Shown: in pieces, positions 40,212 to 48,404 of the stretch
How the letters are laid out: each line of letters begins with the position of its first letter
Position numbering within the stretch: the stretch's first letter is position 1
Source of the DNA: VRUE01 sp963840565
GTDB lineage: Bacteria > Actinomycetota > Thermoleophilia > Solirubrobacterales > 70-9
NCBI GenBank assembly: GCA_963840565.1
Contig: CAWIZH010000002.1
Location: forward strand, 1,184,513-1,248,512
Length of the DNA: 64,000 bases
Direction of reading: 5' to 3'
Made by a program: the position numbers and the translations under genes
Notes under the pieces: generated by a model
Databases searched by the model: none
What the model was told of the DNA's origin: nothing
What the model saw: the letters and a program-made list of their open reading frames with translations, nothing else

Positions 40212-40759
40212 CCAGCGTCAGGCCCGGCGCACCTGGCGGCGATCTGGTCGACGGTGCCCTTGGTGCGCATCGTCCAGGGGCCGACCGCCGCCTCGATCGT
40301 CTTCAGATCCAGGTCAGATTCGGAGATGCCGCCGCTGGGCAGCCAATAGAGCTCGCGACCTTCGATCGCGAGCCGGTCCTCCTTGCTTTCGATGGCGAGT
40401 GCCTGCTTTCGGGCTTTGCCTTTCGGTGCCGCTGACAGAAACGCCACCTGCAACTTCCCCTTTGAGGCCTTGATCAGTGCGGAGTCGAATGGCTCCTGGG
40501 TCGAGACCGCGCCCAGCTCCGCCGCGCTGCGCAGGAACACCGGCACCTTGTAGCCCAGCGACTCCCCCAGGCCAGCTTCGATCCGCTGCTTCAGCTTCTC
40601 CTCGCCCTTCTCTTTGGACGCAAAGATCACGTTGCCGCTGGCGCGGAAGCAGGAGACGTCGCCCAAGCCAAGCTGTTCGAACTCCCGCTTCAGCTCGTCG
40701 TTCTTGATCCGGCGACCGCCGAGGTTCATCCCGCGCAGAAAGGCGACGTAGCGCTGCAT
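40208..40759 (-). CDS. DUF1697 family protein
   Basis: 183 residues from the ATG at 40759. The family start is RYVAFLRGMNLGGRRIKNDE, followed by DVSCFRASGNVIFASK and the C-terminal RTKGTVDQIAARC. The family has no established function. It is divergent from the peroxiredoxin-like gene. Confidence 0.88.
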   Translation of the reverse strand: MQRYVAFLRGMNLGGRRIKNDELKREFEQLGLGDVSCFRASGNVIFASKEKGEEKLKQRIEAGLGESLGYKVPVFLRSAAELGAVSTQEPFDSALIKASKGKLQVAFLSAAPKGKARKQALAIESKEDRLAIEGRELYWLPSGGISESDLDLKTIEAAVGPWTMRTKGTVDQIAARCAGPDAG

Positions 40760-40807
40760 CCGCCAACCATACGAATCCAGCCACCGAAGGCGTGCGACGA
40801 TGGCCCG

Positions 40808-41389
40808 GTGGACACCGATTACGGCCAGCTGCCGGCAGACCTGCCGGTGCCAGAGGACGACGGCGGCGCCGATCACCTCACCGGGATGGCGTTGCCGGAG
40901 CTTCGATTGCCGGCGACTCTGGGTGGATCGCTCCATCTGGCGGAGGCGGCGCAGGAGCGTCTCGTCGTCTACGTCTACCCGCGCACCGGCACCCCCGGCG
41001 AGCCCCTGCCCGCCGGCTGGGACGACATCGCCGGCGCCCGCGGCTGCACCCCGCAGAGCTGCGCTTACCGCGACAGCCTCGCCGAGTTCTCAGCGCTCGG
41101 CGCAGCGGTCATCGGCATCAGCGCCCAGACCGCCGAGGAACAGCGTGAGTTCGCCGAGCGCGAGCACATCCCCTTCGCCCTGCTCAGCGATAGCGGCCTG
41201 AGCCTGGCCGAGGCGCTGCGACTCCCAACCTTCGAAGCCGACGGAATGACCCTCTACAAGCGCCTAACCCTCGTCGCCGAAGCGGGCAGGATCAGCAAGG
41301 TCTTCTACCCCGTCTTCCCGCCCGACCGCGACGCCGCCGAGGTCCTCGCCTGGCTGAAACGGCCGACGGGCCTAAAACAGCCCATATAG
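40808..41389 (+). CDS. Peroxiredoxin-like (AhpC/TSA family) protein
   Basis: 193 residues from GTG at 40808. The thioredoxin-fold core carries VVYVYPRTGTPGE and the peroxiredoxin-like active segment ARGCTPQSCAYRDSLAEF, with Cys in a CTPQSC arrangement as in BCP-type enzymes, then ISAQTAEEQREFAE and PFALLSDSG. It probably reduces peroxides with thioredoxin. The last codons form one arm of a 17-bp inverted repeat, with the TAG in its loop. Confidence 0.85.
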   Translation: MDTDYGQLPADLPVPEDDGGADHLTGMALPELRLPATLGGSLHLAEAAQERLVVYVYPRTGTPGEPLPAGWDDIAGARGCTPQSCAYRDSLAEFSALGAAVIGISAQTAEEQREFAEREHIPFALLSDSGLSLAEALRLPTFEADGMTLYKRLTLVAEAGRISKVFYPVFPPDRDAAEVLAWLKRPTGLKQPI

Positions 41390-41411
41390 GGGTGGTTTTA
41401 GGCCCGTCGGC
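41362..41411. terminator. 17-bp inverted repeat at the ends of the peroxiredoxin and tmRNA genes
   Basis: Arms 41362-41378 and 41395-41411 (GCCGACGGGCCTAAAAC and its complement) with a 16-base loop containing CCCATATAGGGG. Coding sequence forms the left arm and the peroxiredoxin TAG (41387-41389) is in the loop. The inner A/T run on each side gives a T-stretch in both directions, so it is a likely two-way terminator between convergent units. Confidence 0.75.
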
Positions 41412-41422
41412 GACGCTGTTGA

Positions 41423-41782
41423 TGGAGGCGCCGAGAATTGAACTCGGGTCCGAGGCCGTAGTGCGATGGCGTCTACAGGTTTAGCTGGCGCTTGATTCTC
41501 GTCTCCCGGGGTCCGCGCCAGCGGGCACTACGGGAGACACAGCCCTCTGAAATTTCCCCTGGAAGACGGGGCGATCCGCCTGGGTAAGCCCGCGTTTTGA
41601 AGCCGGCTGCCCTTCCTGCGGGCGAGGAAGGACCGACTCTCATCACCTAGGTTCTAGCTAGGCAGCGAGGGCGAACTCATGGTCCGCACGTATTGGTTTG
41701 TGCCGGGGTTTAACGAGGCCTCCGGCAACCTCGACCTGCAACCGTTCGCACGGACCGACCACGTCGAAGCCTGTCGCCCCCG
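41423..41782 (-). ncRNA. ssrA: Transfer-messenger RNA (tmRNA)
   Basis: About 360 nt. The 5' end GGGGGCGACAGGCTTCGACG pairs with the 3' acceptor strand CGCCTCC over 7 bp; the T-arm CCGAG-TTCAATT-CTCGG is present and CCA is not encoded. The tag frame ends GCC CTC GCT GCC TAG (ALAA). With GCG as resume codon, after AAUACGU with A at -4, the predicted tag is ADHEFALAA. It rescues stalled ribosomes with SmpB, encoded at 45066. TACAAT at 41799-41804 (minus strand) is a plausible -10. Confidence 0.93.
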
Positions 41783-41798
41783 TGCTGTTGCACATCGA

Positions 41799-41804
41799 TT
41801 GTAC
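41799..41804 (-). promoter_or_regulatory. Candidate -10 element of ssrA
   Basis: TACAAT on the minus strand, 16 bases before the mature tmRNA 5' end. This leaves a short leader for RNase P to remove. No good -35 hexamer was seen. Confidence 0.4.
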
Positions 41805-41826
41805 GGAGTCGGGTAGGAATACATGC

Positions 41827-43203
41827 ATGAGCGAGCGCCAATTCGACGCGATCGTGCTCGGTGCCGGCGCGCCGGGCGAGGTCTGCGCCGGGCGCCTCGC
41901 CGACGGCGGCATGTCGGTGGCGATCGTCGAGCCGCACCTGGTCGGCGGCGAGTGCTCCTATTACGCCTGCATGCCCTCGAAGGCGCTGCTGCGGCCCAGC
42001 GGCCTGCTCGACGAGGCACGCCGAGTGCCCGGTGTGGCCGAGGCCGTCAGCGGCGATCTCGACCCACAAGCGGTCCTCGACCGCCGCGACGAGGTGATCC
42101 ACGACCTCGACGACTCCGGGCAGCTGCCCTGGCTGGAAGAACGCGGAATCGAGCTCTTCCGCGGCGAGGGAAAGCTCGACGGCGAGCGCCGCGTCCTCGT
42201 CGGCGATGACGTATTGATCGCGAACCGGGTTGTCGTCGTCGCCACCGGCAGCGGCCCCCGGGTGCCGCCGGTCGACGGCCTCGACTCGGTGCGAGCCTGG
42301 AACAACCGCGATGCGACGACCTCCAAGCGGATTCCGCAGAGCATGGTCGTGCTCGGCGGCGGACCGGTCGGCTGCGAGCTCGCGCAGGCCTGGTCGACGC
42401 TCGGGACCAAGGTGACCCTGGTCGAGGGTGGCGAGCATCTGCTCTCCCGCGAGGAGCCCTTCGCCGGCAAACAGGTGGCGGTGGCCCTGCGCGAGAAACA
42501 CGGCATTGACGTGCGCACAGGCGTTCAGGCCCAGCGCGTCCTTCCCGGCGAGACGGGAGTGACGGTGGAGCTCGCCGATGGCAGCACGGTAGAAGCCGCC
42601 GAGATCCTCGTCGCCGTCGGCCGCAAGCCACGGACCGAGGGCATCGGCCTCGAGTCAGTCAACGTCGAGCCCGGCAAAGGTGGCTTTCTGGAGGCAGACG
42701 ACCGGCTCCGCGTCGATGGACACGACTGGCTCTACGCGGTCGGTGACGTCAGCGGCCGCGCCCTCTTCACCCACATGGGCAAGTACCAGGCCTGGGTCGC
42801 AGCCGAAAACGCCCTCGGCCGCGAGGTCGAGGCAATCGCCGAAGACATCGGCTCCCCCAGGGTCACCTTCACCGACCCCCAGGTGGCCGCCGCAGGCAAG
42901 ACCCTCGACCAGGCCCGCGAAGCCGGAATCGACGCCAAGGCAGTTGACGTACCGACCGATGGCACAGCCGGCGCCAGCTTCCAAGGCAAGGAAACCGGTG
43001 GCACATCCCGCATTGTCGTCGACGAGTCCCGCAAGCTAATCGTAGGAGCCACCTTCACCGGCTTCGAGACGGCCGACTTCCTACACGCAGCAACCATCGC
43101 AATCATCGGAGAAATACCCCTACCTAAGCTGCGCCACGCTGTCGCGGCTTACCCGAGCCGAAGCGAGATATGGCTCAAGCTGCTGGAGGCATACGGCCTG
43201 TAG
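41827..43203 (+). CDS. FAD-dependent pyridine nucleotide-disulfide oxidoreductase-like protein
   Basis: 458 residues from the ATG at 41827. The FAD motif is AIVLGAGAPGEVCAG, the redox disulfide GGECSYYACMPSKALLR (Cys-x4-Cys), the NAD(P) motif VVLGGGPVGCELAQAW, then LYAVGDVSG. This layout fits dihydrolipoamide dehydrogenase or mercuric reductase-like enzymes. The C-terminal catalytic His-Pro-Thr is altered: the sequence is VAAYPSRSE, Tyr in place of His. A normal lipoamide dehydrogenase reaction is therefore doubtful. No 2-oxoacid dehydrogenase genes are nearby. It is divergent from ssrA. Confidence 0.85.
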   Translation: MSERQFDAIVLGAGAPGEVCAGRLADGGMSVAIVEPHLVGGECSYYACMPSKALLRPSGLLDEARRVPGVAEAVSGDLDPQAVLDRRDEVIHDLDDSGQLPWLEERGIELFRGEGKLDGERRVLVGDDVLIANRVVVVATGSGPRVPPVDGLDSVRAWNNRDATTSKRIPQSMVVLGGGPVGCELAQAWSTLGTKVTLVEGGEHLLSREEPFAGKQVAVALREKHGIDVRTGVQAQRVLPGETGVTVELADGSTVEAAEILVAVGRKPRTEGIGLESVNVEPGKGGFLEADDRLRVDGHDWLYAVGDVSGRALFTHMGKYQAWVAAENALGREVEAIAEDIGSPRVTFTDPQVAAAGKTLDQAREAGIDAKAVDVPTDGTAGASFQGKETGGTSRIVVDESRKLIVGATFTGFETADFLHAATIAIIGEIPLPKLRHAVAAYPSRSEIWLKLLEAYGL

Positions 43204-43313
43204 AGCGGTCTCGGCAGGGGTGGAGCGTCTTGTACTTTTTGGGCGTCCACCTTGAGGCGCCAGCAGCTACGTCTCGATCCAAAAAGTTAAGCGGAACCCC
43301 TGCCGAGACCGCT
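43204..43313. terminator. Two-way terminator-like 17-bp inverted repeat between convergent genes
   Basis: Arms 43204-43220 and 43297-43313 (AGCGGTCTCGGCAGGGG and its complement) abut the TAG of the plus-strand gene and share one base with the TAA of the minus-strand gene. Inside, CTTTTTGG and CCAAAAAG form a second stem with A/T runs, so each strand could end transcription here. Confidence 0.8.
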
Positions 43314-45055
43314 TAGACCGTCGAGCGACGCTTCAAGTCAGCGAGCACGTCGTCCGGGAAGCCCGGCACCTCGTCGAGCTCATCGACGGAGCCGAAGCGA
43401 CCAAGCCGCTCGCGGTGAGCCAGCAAGCGGGTTGCCTGGGTGACCGAGAGGTTCTCGGCGCGAAGCTGCTCGAAGCTGATCGAGTTGAGGTCGATCGTGC
43501 CGCCTGACGATGCCGCGGCCGGGGGCGGCGTTGGTGCAGGAGGCTGCGGCGCAGGCGTTGGTGGCAACGGCTGCGGCGCCGGCGGCTCCGGTGCCGGCGG
43601 TGTCGGCGCGGGAGCGGGCGGTGGAGGCAGAGGTGTTGGCTCGGGAGCCGGTGGCGTCGGCTCTGGGGCCGGTGCGGGTGGCGATGGAGGAGGCGGGGGC
43701 GTCGGTTGGGGCGTCGGAGATGGAGGCTGCGGTGGTTGCAAGGGGGCGGTCTGGCCCCCGGGGGCTTGGACCGCCTGGATCACCGCCTGCTCGGCTTCAA
43801 CCGCACGGCGCTCGGCTTCGCGGGCGCGCTCCTCGGCCTGGGCGACGCTTTCGCGAATCTCGTTGAGGCGCCGCTCGCGCTCCTCTTCCTCTGACTTCAG
43901 CTTGGCGAGGCGCTCGGCCTCGGCGGCACGGCGCTCGGCTTCCTTTGTCCGCTCTTCGATCTGGCGCAGGCGCTCCTGGGCCTCTTCCATCGCCCGCTCC
44001 TGCGCTTCTCGCCCCTGTTGCAGCTGATGCTCGGCGGTCTGTAGGTCCGGCGTCGCGCCCGGCACGGGCGGCGGCGGTGAGACCGCGGCCATGCTCTGCG
44101 TTGTCTGGCCAGCCTGAGCGCGGGCTGCGCGTTCGTTCGCCTCGCGCTGCAGTCGTTCGGCCTCGGCGATGCGACGGTCGGCCTCGGCCCGGATCCGCGC
44201 CTCCTCCTGCTGAATTTCTCCCACCTTGTCCTGGACCCTCTGTTCGGCGGCGGCAGGATCGTCGTAGCCAACGGGCGCGCCGGGCTGGACCGCGGCGGGG
44301 GGTGGCAGTGGAGCGACGGGTGGCGGCTGAGGCGGCATCGGAGGAGCTGACGGCACGGCCCCGGCGACCGGGGGTTGCTGCACCGCCACAGGCGGCAATG
44401 GAGCCGGTGGCGCTACCTGGGGCGCCCCACCCTGCTGAAGTTGTTCGCGCTCCTGCGCAACCCGGGCCTCGGCGAGCTGGCGCTCCGCCTTCGCTGCTTC
44501 CTTGCGGGCTCGGCGGCTGTCGGCACGGCCTCCCCCACTCGCCTTACCCGCACGCCCGCCGCGTTTTGCAGCCCGCTCTTCCTTGCGCCGCTTGGCCTCG
44601 GCCTGGCGACGCTTGCGGTGCTCCAAGCGGGCAGCGCGCTGCTGATCGCGGGCCTGCTTGCGCTTCTCCTTCGCGCTCAGAGGCTGACCCGGCGCGGCCG
44701 TGGAAGGAGCCGCCGACGGGGCGCCAGGGGGCGGCGTGGTGGGAAGTTCGGCGGTCTGGCCCTGAGCGGCAGCGACGCCCGGTGGCGGCGGAGCCGCCGA
44801 CGCGGCGGCAGCTGGTGCCGAAGGCGGGGTTGCACCTTTTTTCGCTTTTTCTTTAGCCCGCCGCTGGGTGACGCTGACCACCAGCAAGAGCAGCAGGATC
44901 GCCGCGATCAGAGCGGCGACGAAGTACTTGATGTTGTCGCTGACGAAGTCACCGGCGCTGGCCGCCGGGAAGGAGTCGGCACTGGCCTGGCCGGGTGCGA
45001 CCAGGGCCACCGCGAGCGCCAAAAGTGGTAGAACCAGGGCAGAGCGGGAGCGCAT
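43313..45055 (-). CDS. Membrane-anchored coiled-coil, proline-rich protein with C-terminal helix-hairpin-helix
   Basis: 580 residues. The order is: signal peptide (ALVLPLLALAVALVAPGQASA); an inner helix at about 43-65 (YFVAALIAAILLLLLVVSV); basic coiled coil (KRRQAEAKRRKEERAAKR); a Pro/Ala linker; long Glu/Arg-rich coiled coils to about 430; a Pro/Ala/Pro repeat region to about 520; and a final HhH-like domain (IDLNSISFEQLRAENLSVTQ, VDELDEVPGFPDDVLADLKR) resembling ComEA-type DNA-binding folds. It follows smpB on the same strand, ten bases away. Function is unknown; a DNA- or wall-spanning scaffold is conceivable. Confidence 0.72.
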   Translation of the reverse strand: MRSRSALVLPLLALAVALVAPGQASADSFPAASAGDFVSDNIKYFVAALIAAILLLLLVVSVTQRRAKEKAKKGATPPSAPAAAASAAPPPPGVAAAQGQTAELPTTPPPGAPSAAPSTAAPGQPLSAKEKRKQARDQQRAARLEHRKRRQAEAKRRKEERAAKRGGRAGKASGGGRADSRRARKEAAKAERQLAEARVAQEREQLQQGGAPQVAPPAPLPPVAVQQPPVAGAVPSAPPMPPQPPPVAPLPPPAAVQPGAPVGYDDPAAAEQRVQDKVGEIQQEEARIRAEADRRIAEAERLQREANERAARAQAGQTTQSMAAVSPPPPVPGATPDLQTAEHQLQQGREAQERAMEEAQERLRQIEERTKEAERRAAEAERLAKLKSEEEERERRLNEIRESVAQAEERAREAERRAVEAEQAVIQAVQAPGGQTAPLQPPQPPSPTPQPTPPPPPSPPAPAPEPTPPAPEPTPLPPPPAPAPTPPAPEPPAPQPLPPTPAPQPPAPTPPPAAASSGGTIDLNSISFEQLRAENLSVTQATRLLAHRERLGRFGSVDELDEVPGFPDDVLADLKRRSTV

Positions 45056-45065
45056 TACCCCGAAG

Positions 45066-45551
45066 CTACCTCATCCTGCCCTTGAATTCGCGCTCGACTT
45101 CGCGCCGCACGTCGCGGTCCGCGATCTGGCGGCGGCGGTCGCGCCCCTCCTTGCCCCGGGCCAGCGCCAGCTCGACCTTCGCCCGCGAGCCTTTGAAGTA
45201 GATCCGCAGGGGGATCAGGGTCAACCCTTTCTCCGCGGTCTTGCCGATCAGCCGTTCGATCTCACCCTTGTGGAGGAGCAGCTTGCGCTGCCGCTCCGGC
45301 TCGTGGTTCTCGCGGCTGGCCGGCTCGTAGGGCGGGATATGGAGGTTGCGAAGCCAAACCTCGCCGTCTTCGACCACGGCGTAGGCATCGGTCATCTGCG
45401 CCTTGCCGCCCCGCAGCGACTTCACCTCGGAGCCCTGCAGCACGATCCCCGCCTCCATTTTCTCGACCGGTTCGAATTTGTGCCGGGCGCGGCGGTTGGT
45501 GGCGACGTCGCCAGAGGCCGGGGTGCGCTGCTTCTTGACCTTCTTAGCCAT
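45066..45551 (-). CDS. smpB: SsrA-binding protein SmpB
   Basis: 161 residues from the ATG at 45551, which overlaps the rnr stop (ATGGCTAA). SmpB motifs are VATNRRARHKFEP, EAGIVLQGSEVKSLR, NLHIPPYEPASRENH and RKLLLHKGEIERL, with a C-terminal basic tail (RDVRREVEREFKGRMR) that probes the empty mRNA channel. It works with tmRNA encoded 3.3 kb away and RNase R encoded upstream, the three parts of trans-translation and mRNA clearance. Confidence 0.96.
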   Translation of the reverse strand: MAKKVKKQRTPASGDVATNRRARHKFEPVEKMEAGIVLQGSEVKSLRGGKAQMTDAYAVVEDGEVWLRNLHIPPYEPASRENHEPERQRKLLLHKGEIERLIGKTAEKGLTLIPLRIYFKGSRAKVELALARGKEGRDRRRQIADRDVRREVEREFKGRMR

Positions 45552-47154
45552 CGGCAAGCTCCAGATCGACCCGCCCGCGCTCTGGCTCGACCCCAGTTAC
45601 CCGGACGGATATCGGATCGCCGAGGCGCAGGGTGTCATTCGATTCGCGCCCGACCAGCGCCGTCTCGGTCTCGTTCAGCTCGAAGCGCTCGCTCCCGATC
45701 GTGCGCGCGGGGACAAAGCCCTCGTAGACGTCGCCGAGCTCGCCGCCGAAGACGACGAAGGCGCCCGCCCGAATCGTCCCCGACACTTCGCCCTCGAATT
45801 CAATCTCGGCCCCGCGCTGACCCAGCTCGCGCTCAAGCAGGTAGGCAGCGCAGATGTCGTCGGCGTCGCGCTCGATCCGGGCCGACTCGCGCTCGCGCTC
45901 GCTGCAGTGGAAGGCCACCTCGCGCGCCTCCCCCGCCCGCGGCGCCACCTCCCCCTCGCCCAGGGTCGCCAGCAGCGCCCGGTGGACGAGCAGGTCCGGG
46001 TAGCGGCGGATCGGCGAGGTGAAATGACAGTAGGCATGGCTGCCGAGGCCGGCGTGACCGCTGTTGCGGTCGCTGTAGGAGGCCTGCATGAGGGAGCGGA
46101 GCACGAGCGATGTATACGCCTCGCGGCCGTGTCCGCGCCGCGCCGCCTCGGCGATCACCAGCCGGCTTGCCTCAGCTGCGACCTCGCCCGCCTGGCTCGG
46201 CGCCAGGCCCTGGCCCAGCGGCGGCGTCGGCACGCCGAGCGCGTGCAGCTGCTCGATCATCCGCTCGATCCTGCCAGGGTCGGGCTGGGCGTGGACGCGG
46301 TAGACAGCGGGCACTCGTTTGCGCTCCAGTAGCTGGGCCACCTGTTCGTTGGCCAGGATCATCAAGCGCTCAATCAGCCGGTGGGCCTCGGTGTGGGACA
46401 CCGAGCGGGCGGTGACCGCGTTGCCGTCGGCGTCAAAGCGGAATTCGGGCTCGGTCGAGTCGACGTCGAGGCTGGTCATGCCGCGCCGTCCCCCCAACAC
46501 TTCGGCCGCCCTGCGAGCGATCGCCAGCGGTTCGGCGACGCCACCGGGAGCGATCGCGCGCCCCGCAAAGACCAGATCGAGCTCGTCGTAATCGAGGCGA
46601 GCGCCGGAGCGGATGCGGCTGCGGTAGAAACGGGTCGCGCGGGGGTGGCCGTCGGCGCCAAGCTCGATCTCCGCCGTGACCGCGAGCCGCTCAACCCCCG
46701 GCGCCAGACTGCAGGCCTCCTCGCTCAACGCACGCGGCAGCATCGGCTCGACCGCGCCCGGCGCGTAGGTGCTGTTGGAGCGGCGGCGAGCCTCGAGGTC
46801 GAGCGGCGAGCCGGGCTTGACGTGGGCGGCGACGTCTGCGATGTGGATCCAGAGGCGCAGCCCGTCGTCCACGCGCTGTGCCGAGACCGCATCGTCGAAG
46901 TCGCGCGCCGTCGCCGGGTCGACGGTGAAGGTCGGCAGCTCGGTGAGGTCACGGCGGCGGGCCTCGCCACTCTCAGCGGCGTCGGCGGCGCGAGCGGCTT
47001 CGAGCTCGAGCGAGGCCGGGAAGCCACGCCGCCCCAGGCGCTCGTCGAGCAGCCCCTCGACCGCCTCACGGGCGTTCCTCGGCCTGGCCCGGGCCCGCCC
47101 GCGACCGCGACCGCGCTGGCGCTCCCGGTAGTAGCGCCAGTCGCGCCGGCTCAA
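45544..47154 (-). CDS. rnr: RNase R/II-family exoribonuclease
   Basis: 536 residues, shorter than E. coli RNase R. The N-terminal HTH and cold-shock domains are reduced to an Arg-rich lead (RERQRGRGRGRARARPRN). The RNB catalytic domain is complete: TVDPATARDFDDAVSA with the Mg2+ Asp residues, LRLWIHIADVAAHV, SNSTYAPGAVEPMLP, CHFTSPIRRYPDLLVHR. A C-terminal S1-like domain follows. It degrades RNA 3' to 5' and removes mRNA released by trans-translation. The TTG start at 47154 takes its Shine-Dalgarno (GGAAGG) from palindromic element copy 3. Confidence 0.92.
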   Translation of the reverse strand: MSRRDWRYYRERQRGRGRGRARARPRNAREAVEGLLDERLGRRGFPASLELEAARAADAAESGEARRRDLTELPTFTVDPATARDFDDAVSAQRVDDGLRLWIHIADVAAHVKPGSPLDLEARRRSNSTYAPGAVEPMLPRALSEEACSLAPGVERLAVTAEIELGADGHPRATRFYRSRIRSGARLDYDELDLVFAGRAIAPGGVAEPLAIARRAAEVLGGRRGMTSLDVDSTEPEFRFDADGNAVTARSVSHTEAHRLIERLMILANEQVAQLLERKRVPAVYRVHAQPDPGRIERMIEQLHALGVPTPPLGQGLAPSQAGEVAAEASRLVIAEAARRGHGREAYTSLVLRSLMQASYSDRNSGHAGLGSHAYCHFTSPIRRYPDLLVHRALLATLGEGEVAPRAGEAREVAFHCSERERESARIERDADDICAAYLLERELGQRGAEIEFEGEVSGTIRAGAFVVFGGELGDVYEGFVPARTIGSERFELNETETALVGRESNDTLRLGDPISVRVTGVEPERGRVDLELADG

Positions 47155-47162
47155 GACAGCGC

Positions 47163-47211
47163 CTTCCGGTGCGCTTTATCCACGCATATCGGGGAAAAGG
47201 CGCACCGGAAG
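47163..47211. repeat. Palindromic intercistronic element, copy 3
   Basis: 49-bp hairpin nearly identical to copy 1 at 741 (one base differs in the loop: CATATC for CATATG). It lies between the ctp protease stop and the rnr start. On the gene strand it follows the TGA after one base, in the same ATGAGCTTCCGG context as copy 1, and its 3' arm supplies the GGAAGG ahead of the rnr TTG. Confidence 0.92.
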
Positions 47212-47212
47212 C

Positions 47213-48397
47213 TCATTTTTCGGCCGCCAGTACCTCCAGGGCGCGTTCGAGGCCCTCGTCGCGCTTGGTCTGCAGCAGATTGGGGGCCCGCACGTCGGGG
47301 TGGATGCCATGGGTCTTGGCGAGATTGACCCCGTCGGGGGTGAAGTATTCGCCGATCGTCAGCTTCAGCGCGCCGCCGTTGGAGAGGTCGATCTCCTGCT
47401 GGAAGACGCCCTTGCCGTAGGAGCGGGTGCCAACCGTCTTGGCGCCGGCATCATCGGCCAGTGCCGCGGTCAGGATCTCCGCCGCCGAGGCGGTGTTGCG
47501 GTCGATTAGGACTACCAGCGGCACCTGCGGCAAGTTGTCGCCGGCAGTCTTGTAAACGGCGTGGCCCTGGGTGCGGGAGTTGGTCGTGACGACGACTTCG
47601 TCGGAGGGCAGGAAGATGCTCGCGGTCAGCACCGCCTCCTCGAGCAGGCCGCCACCGTTGCCGCGCAGGTCGAGCACGATCCCTTCCGCCCCCTGCTTCT
47701 CGACCTTCTGCACCGCTTCGCGCATCTGCGCGTGGACGCCTTCGCTGAAGGAGACCATGCGCACGTAGCCAAGCGTGTGGCCGCCGACCTTCTCGACTTT
47801 GCTGGTCACGTTGGGCAGCGAAATCTGCGCGCGCTCGATTTCCAGTTCGCGGACCTTCCCGCTTGGGGACTTCTTGACCCCGATCGTCACCTCGGTCCCT
47901 TCCGGGCCTTTGATCTTTTCGGTCGAGACTTCGCTGCTCTCTCCCGCGATCGAGTCGCCTTCCACCGAGACGATCAGGTCGCCGCTCTGCAGCCCGGCAT
48001 TCTCGGCCGGCGATCCAGGGAAGACTTTTTCGATTCGCAGACCCTGCTTCGCTTCGGTCACGGTCAGGCCGATCCCGGAGAAGCGACCGGCGATCTCGTC
48101 GTTGAAGCTGGCCAGGCTTTCCGGCGAGAAGTAGTCGGAGAAGCGGTCGCGGTGGCGCAGGCGCAGCTCGCGGACCATGCCCTGCAGCGAGCTGTTGGTC
48201 AGCTCGCTCGAGCCGACCGGCCGGAAGTAGTTGTCCTCGATCAATTCGGTCGCTTCGAGGTTGAGCCCAGCGGAGTCGTCGACAAAGCGGTCGCGGAGGA
48301 ATTCGGGCAGCTTGGCGGGATGACCGCCGAGCCAGATCCCGGCACAGAGAACAACGACCAGGGCAGCCACGGAGGCCACGATCCAACCACCCCTCAC
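47213..48397 (-). CDS. C-terminal processing peptidase (S41 family)
   Basis: 394-residue membrane-anchored protease. An N-terminal helix (VASVAALVVVLCAGIWLGG) is followed by a PDZ domain (GIGLTVTEAKQGLRIEKVFP, GSPAENAGLQSGDLIVSVEG) and the S41 catalytic domain with Ser in DRNTASAAEILTAAL and Lys in GTRSYGKGVFQQE. It cuts exported proteins near the C-terminus. Lying right after ftsX, it is likely part of the cell-wall hydrolysis control unit driven by FtsEX. Confidence 0.92.
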   Translation of the reverse strand: MRGGWIVASVAALVVVLCAGIWLGGHPAKLPEFLRDRFVDDSAGLNLEATELIEDNYFRPVGSSELTNSSLQGMVRELRLRHRDRFSDYFSPESLASFNDEIAGRFSGIGLTVTEAKQGLRIEKVFPGSPAENAGLQSGDLIVSVEGDSIAGESSEVSTEKIKGPEGTEVTIGVKKSPSGKVRELEIERAQISLPNVTSKVEKVGGHTLGYVRMVSFSEGVHAQMREAVQKVEKQGAEGIVLDLRGNGGGLLEEAVLTASIFLPSDEVVVTTNSRTQGHAVYKTAGDNLPQVPLVVLIDRNTASAAEILTAALADDAGAKTVGTRSYGKGVFQQEIDLSNGGALKLTIGEYFTPDGVNLAKTHGIHPDVRAPNLLQTKRDEGLERALEVLAAEK

Positions 48398-48404
48398 GCT
48401 GCGC

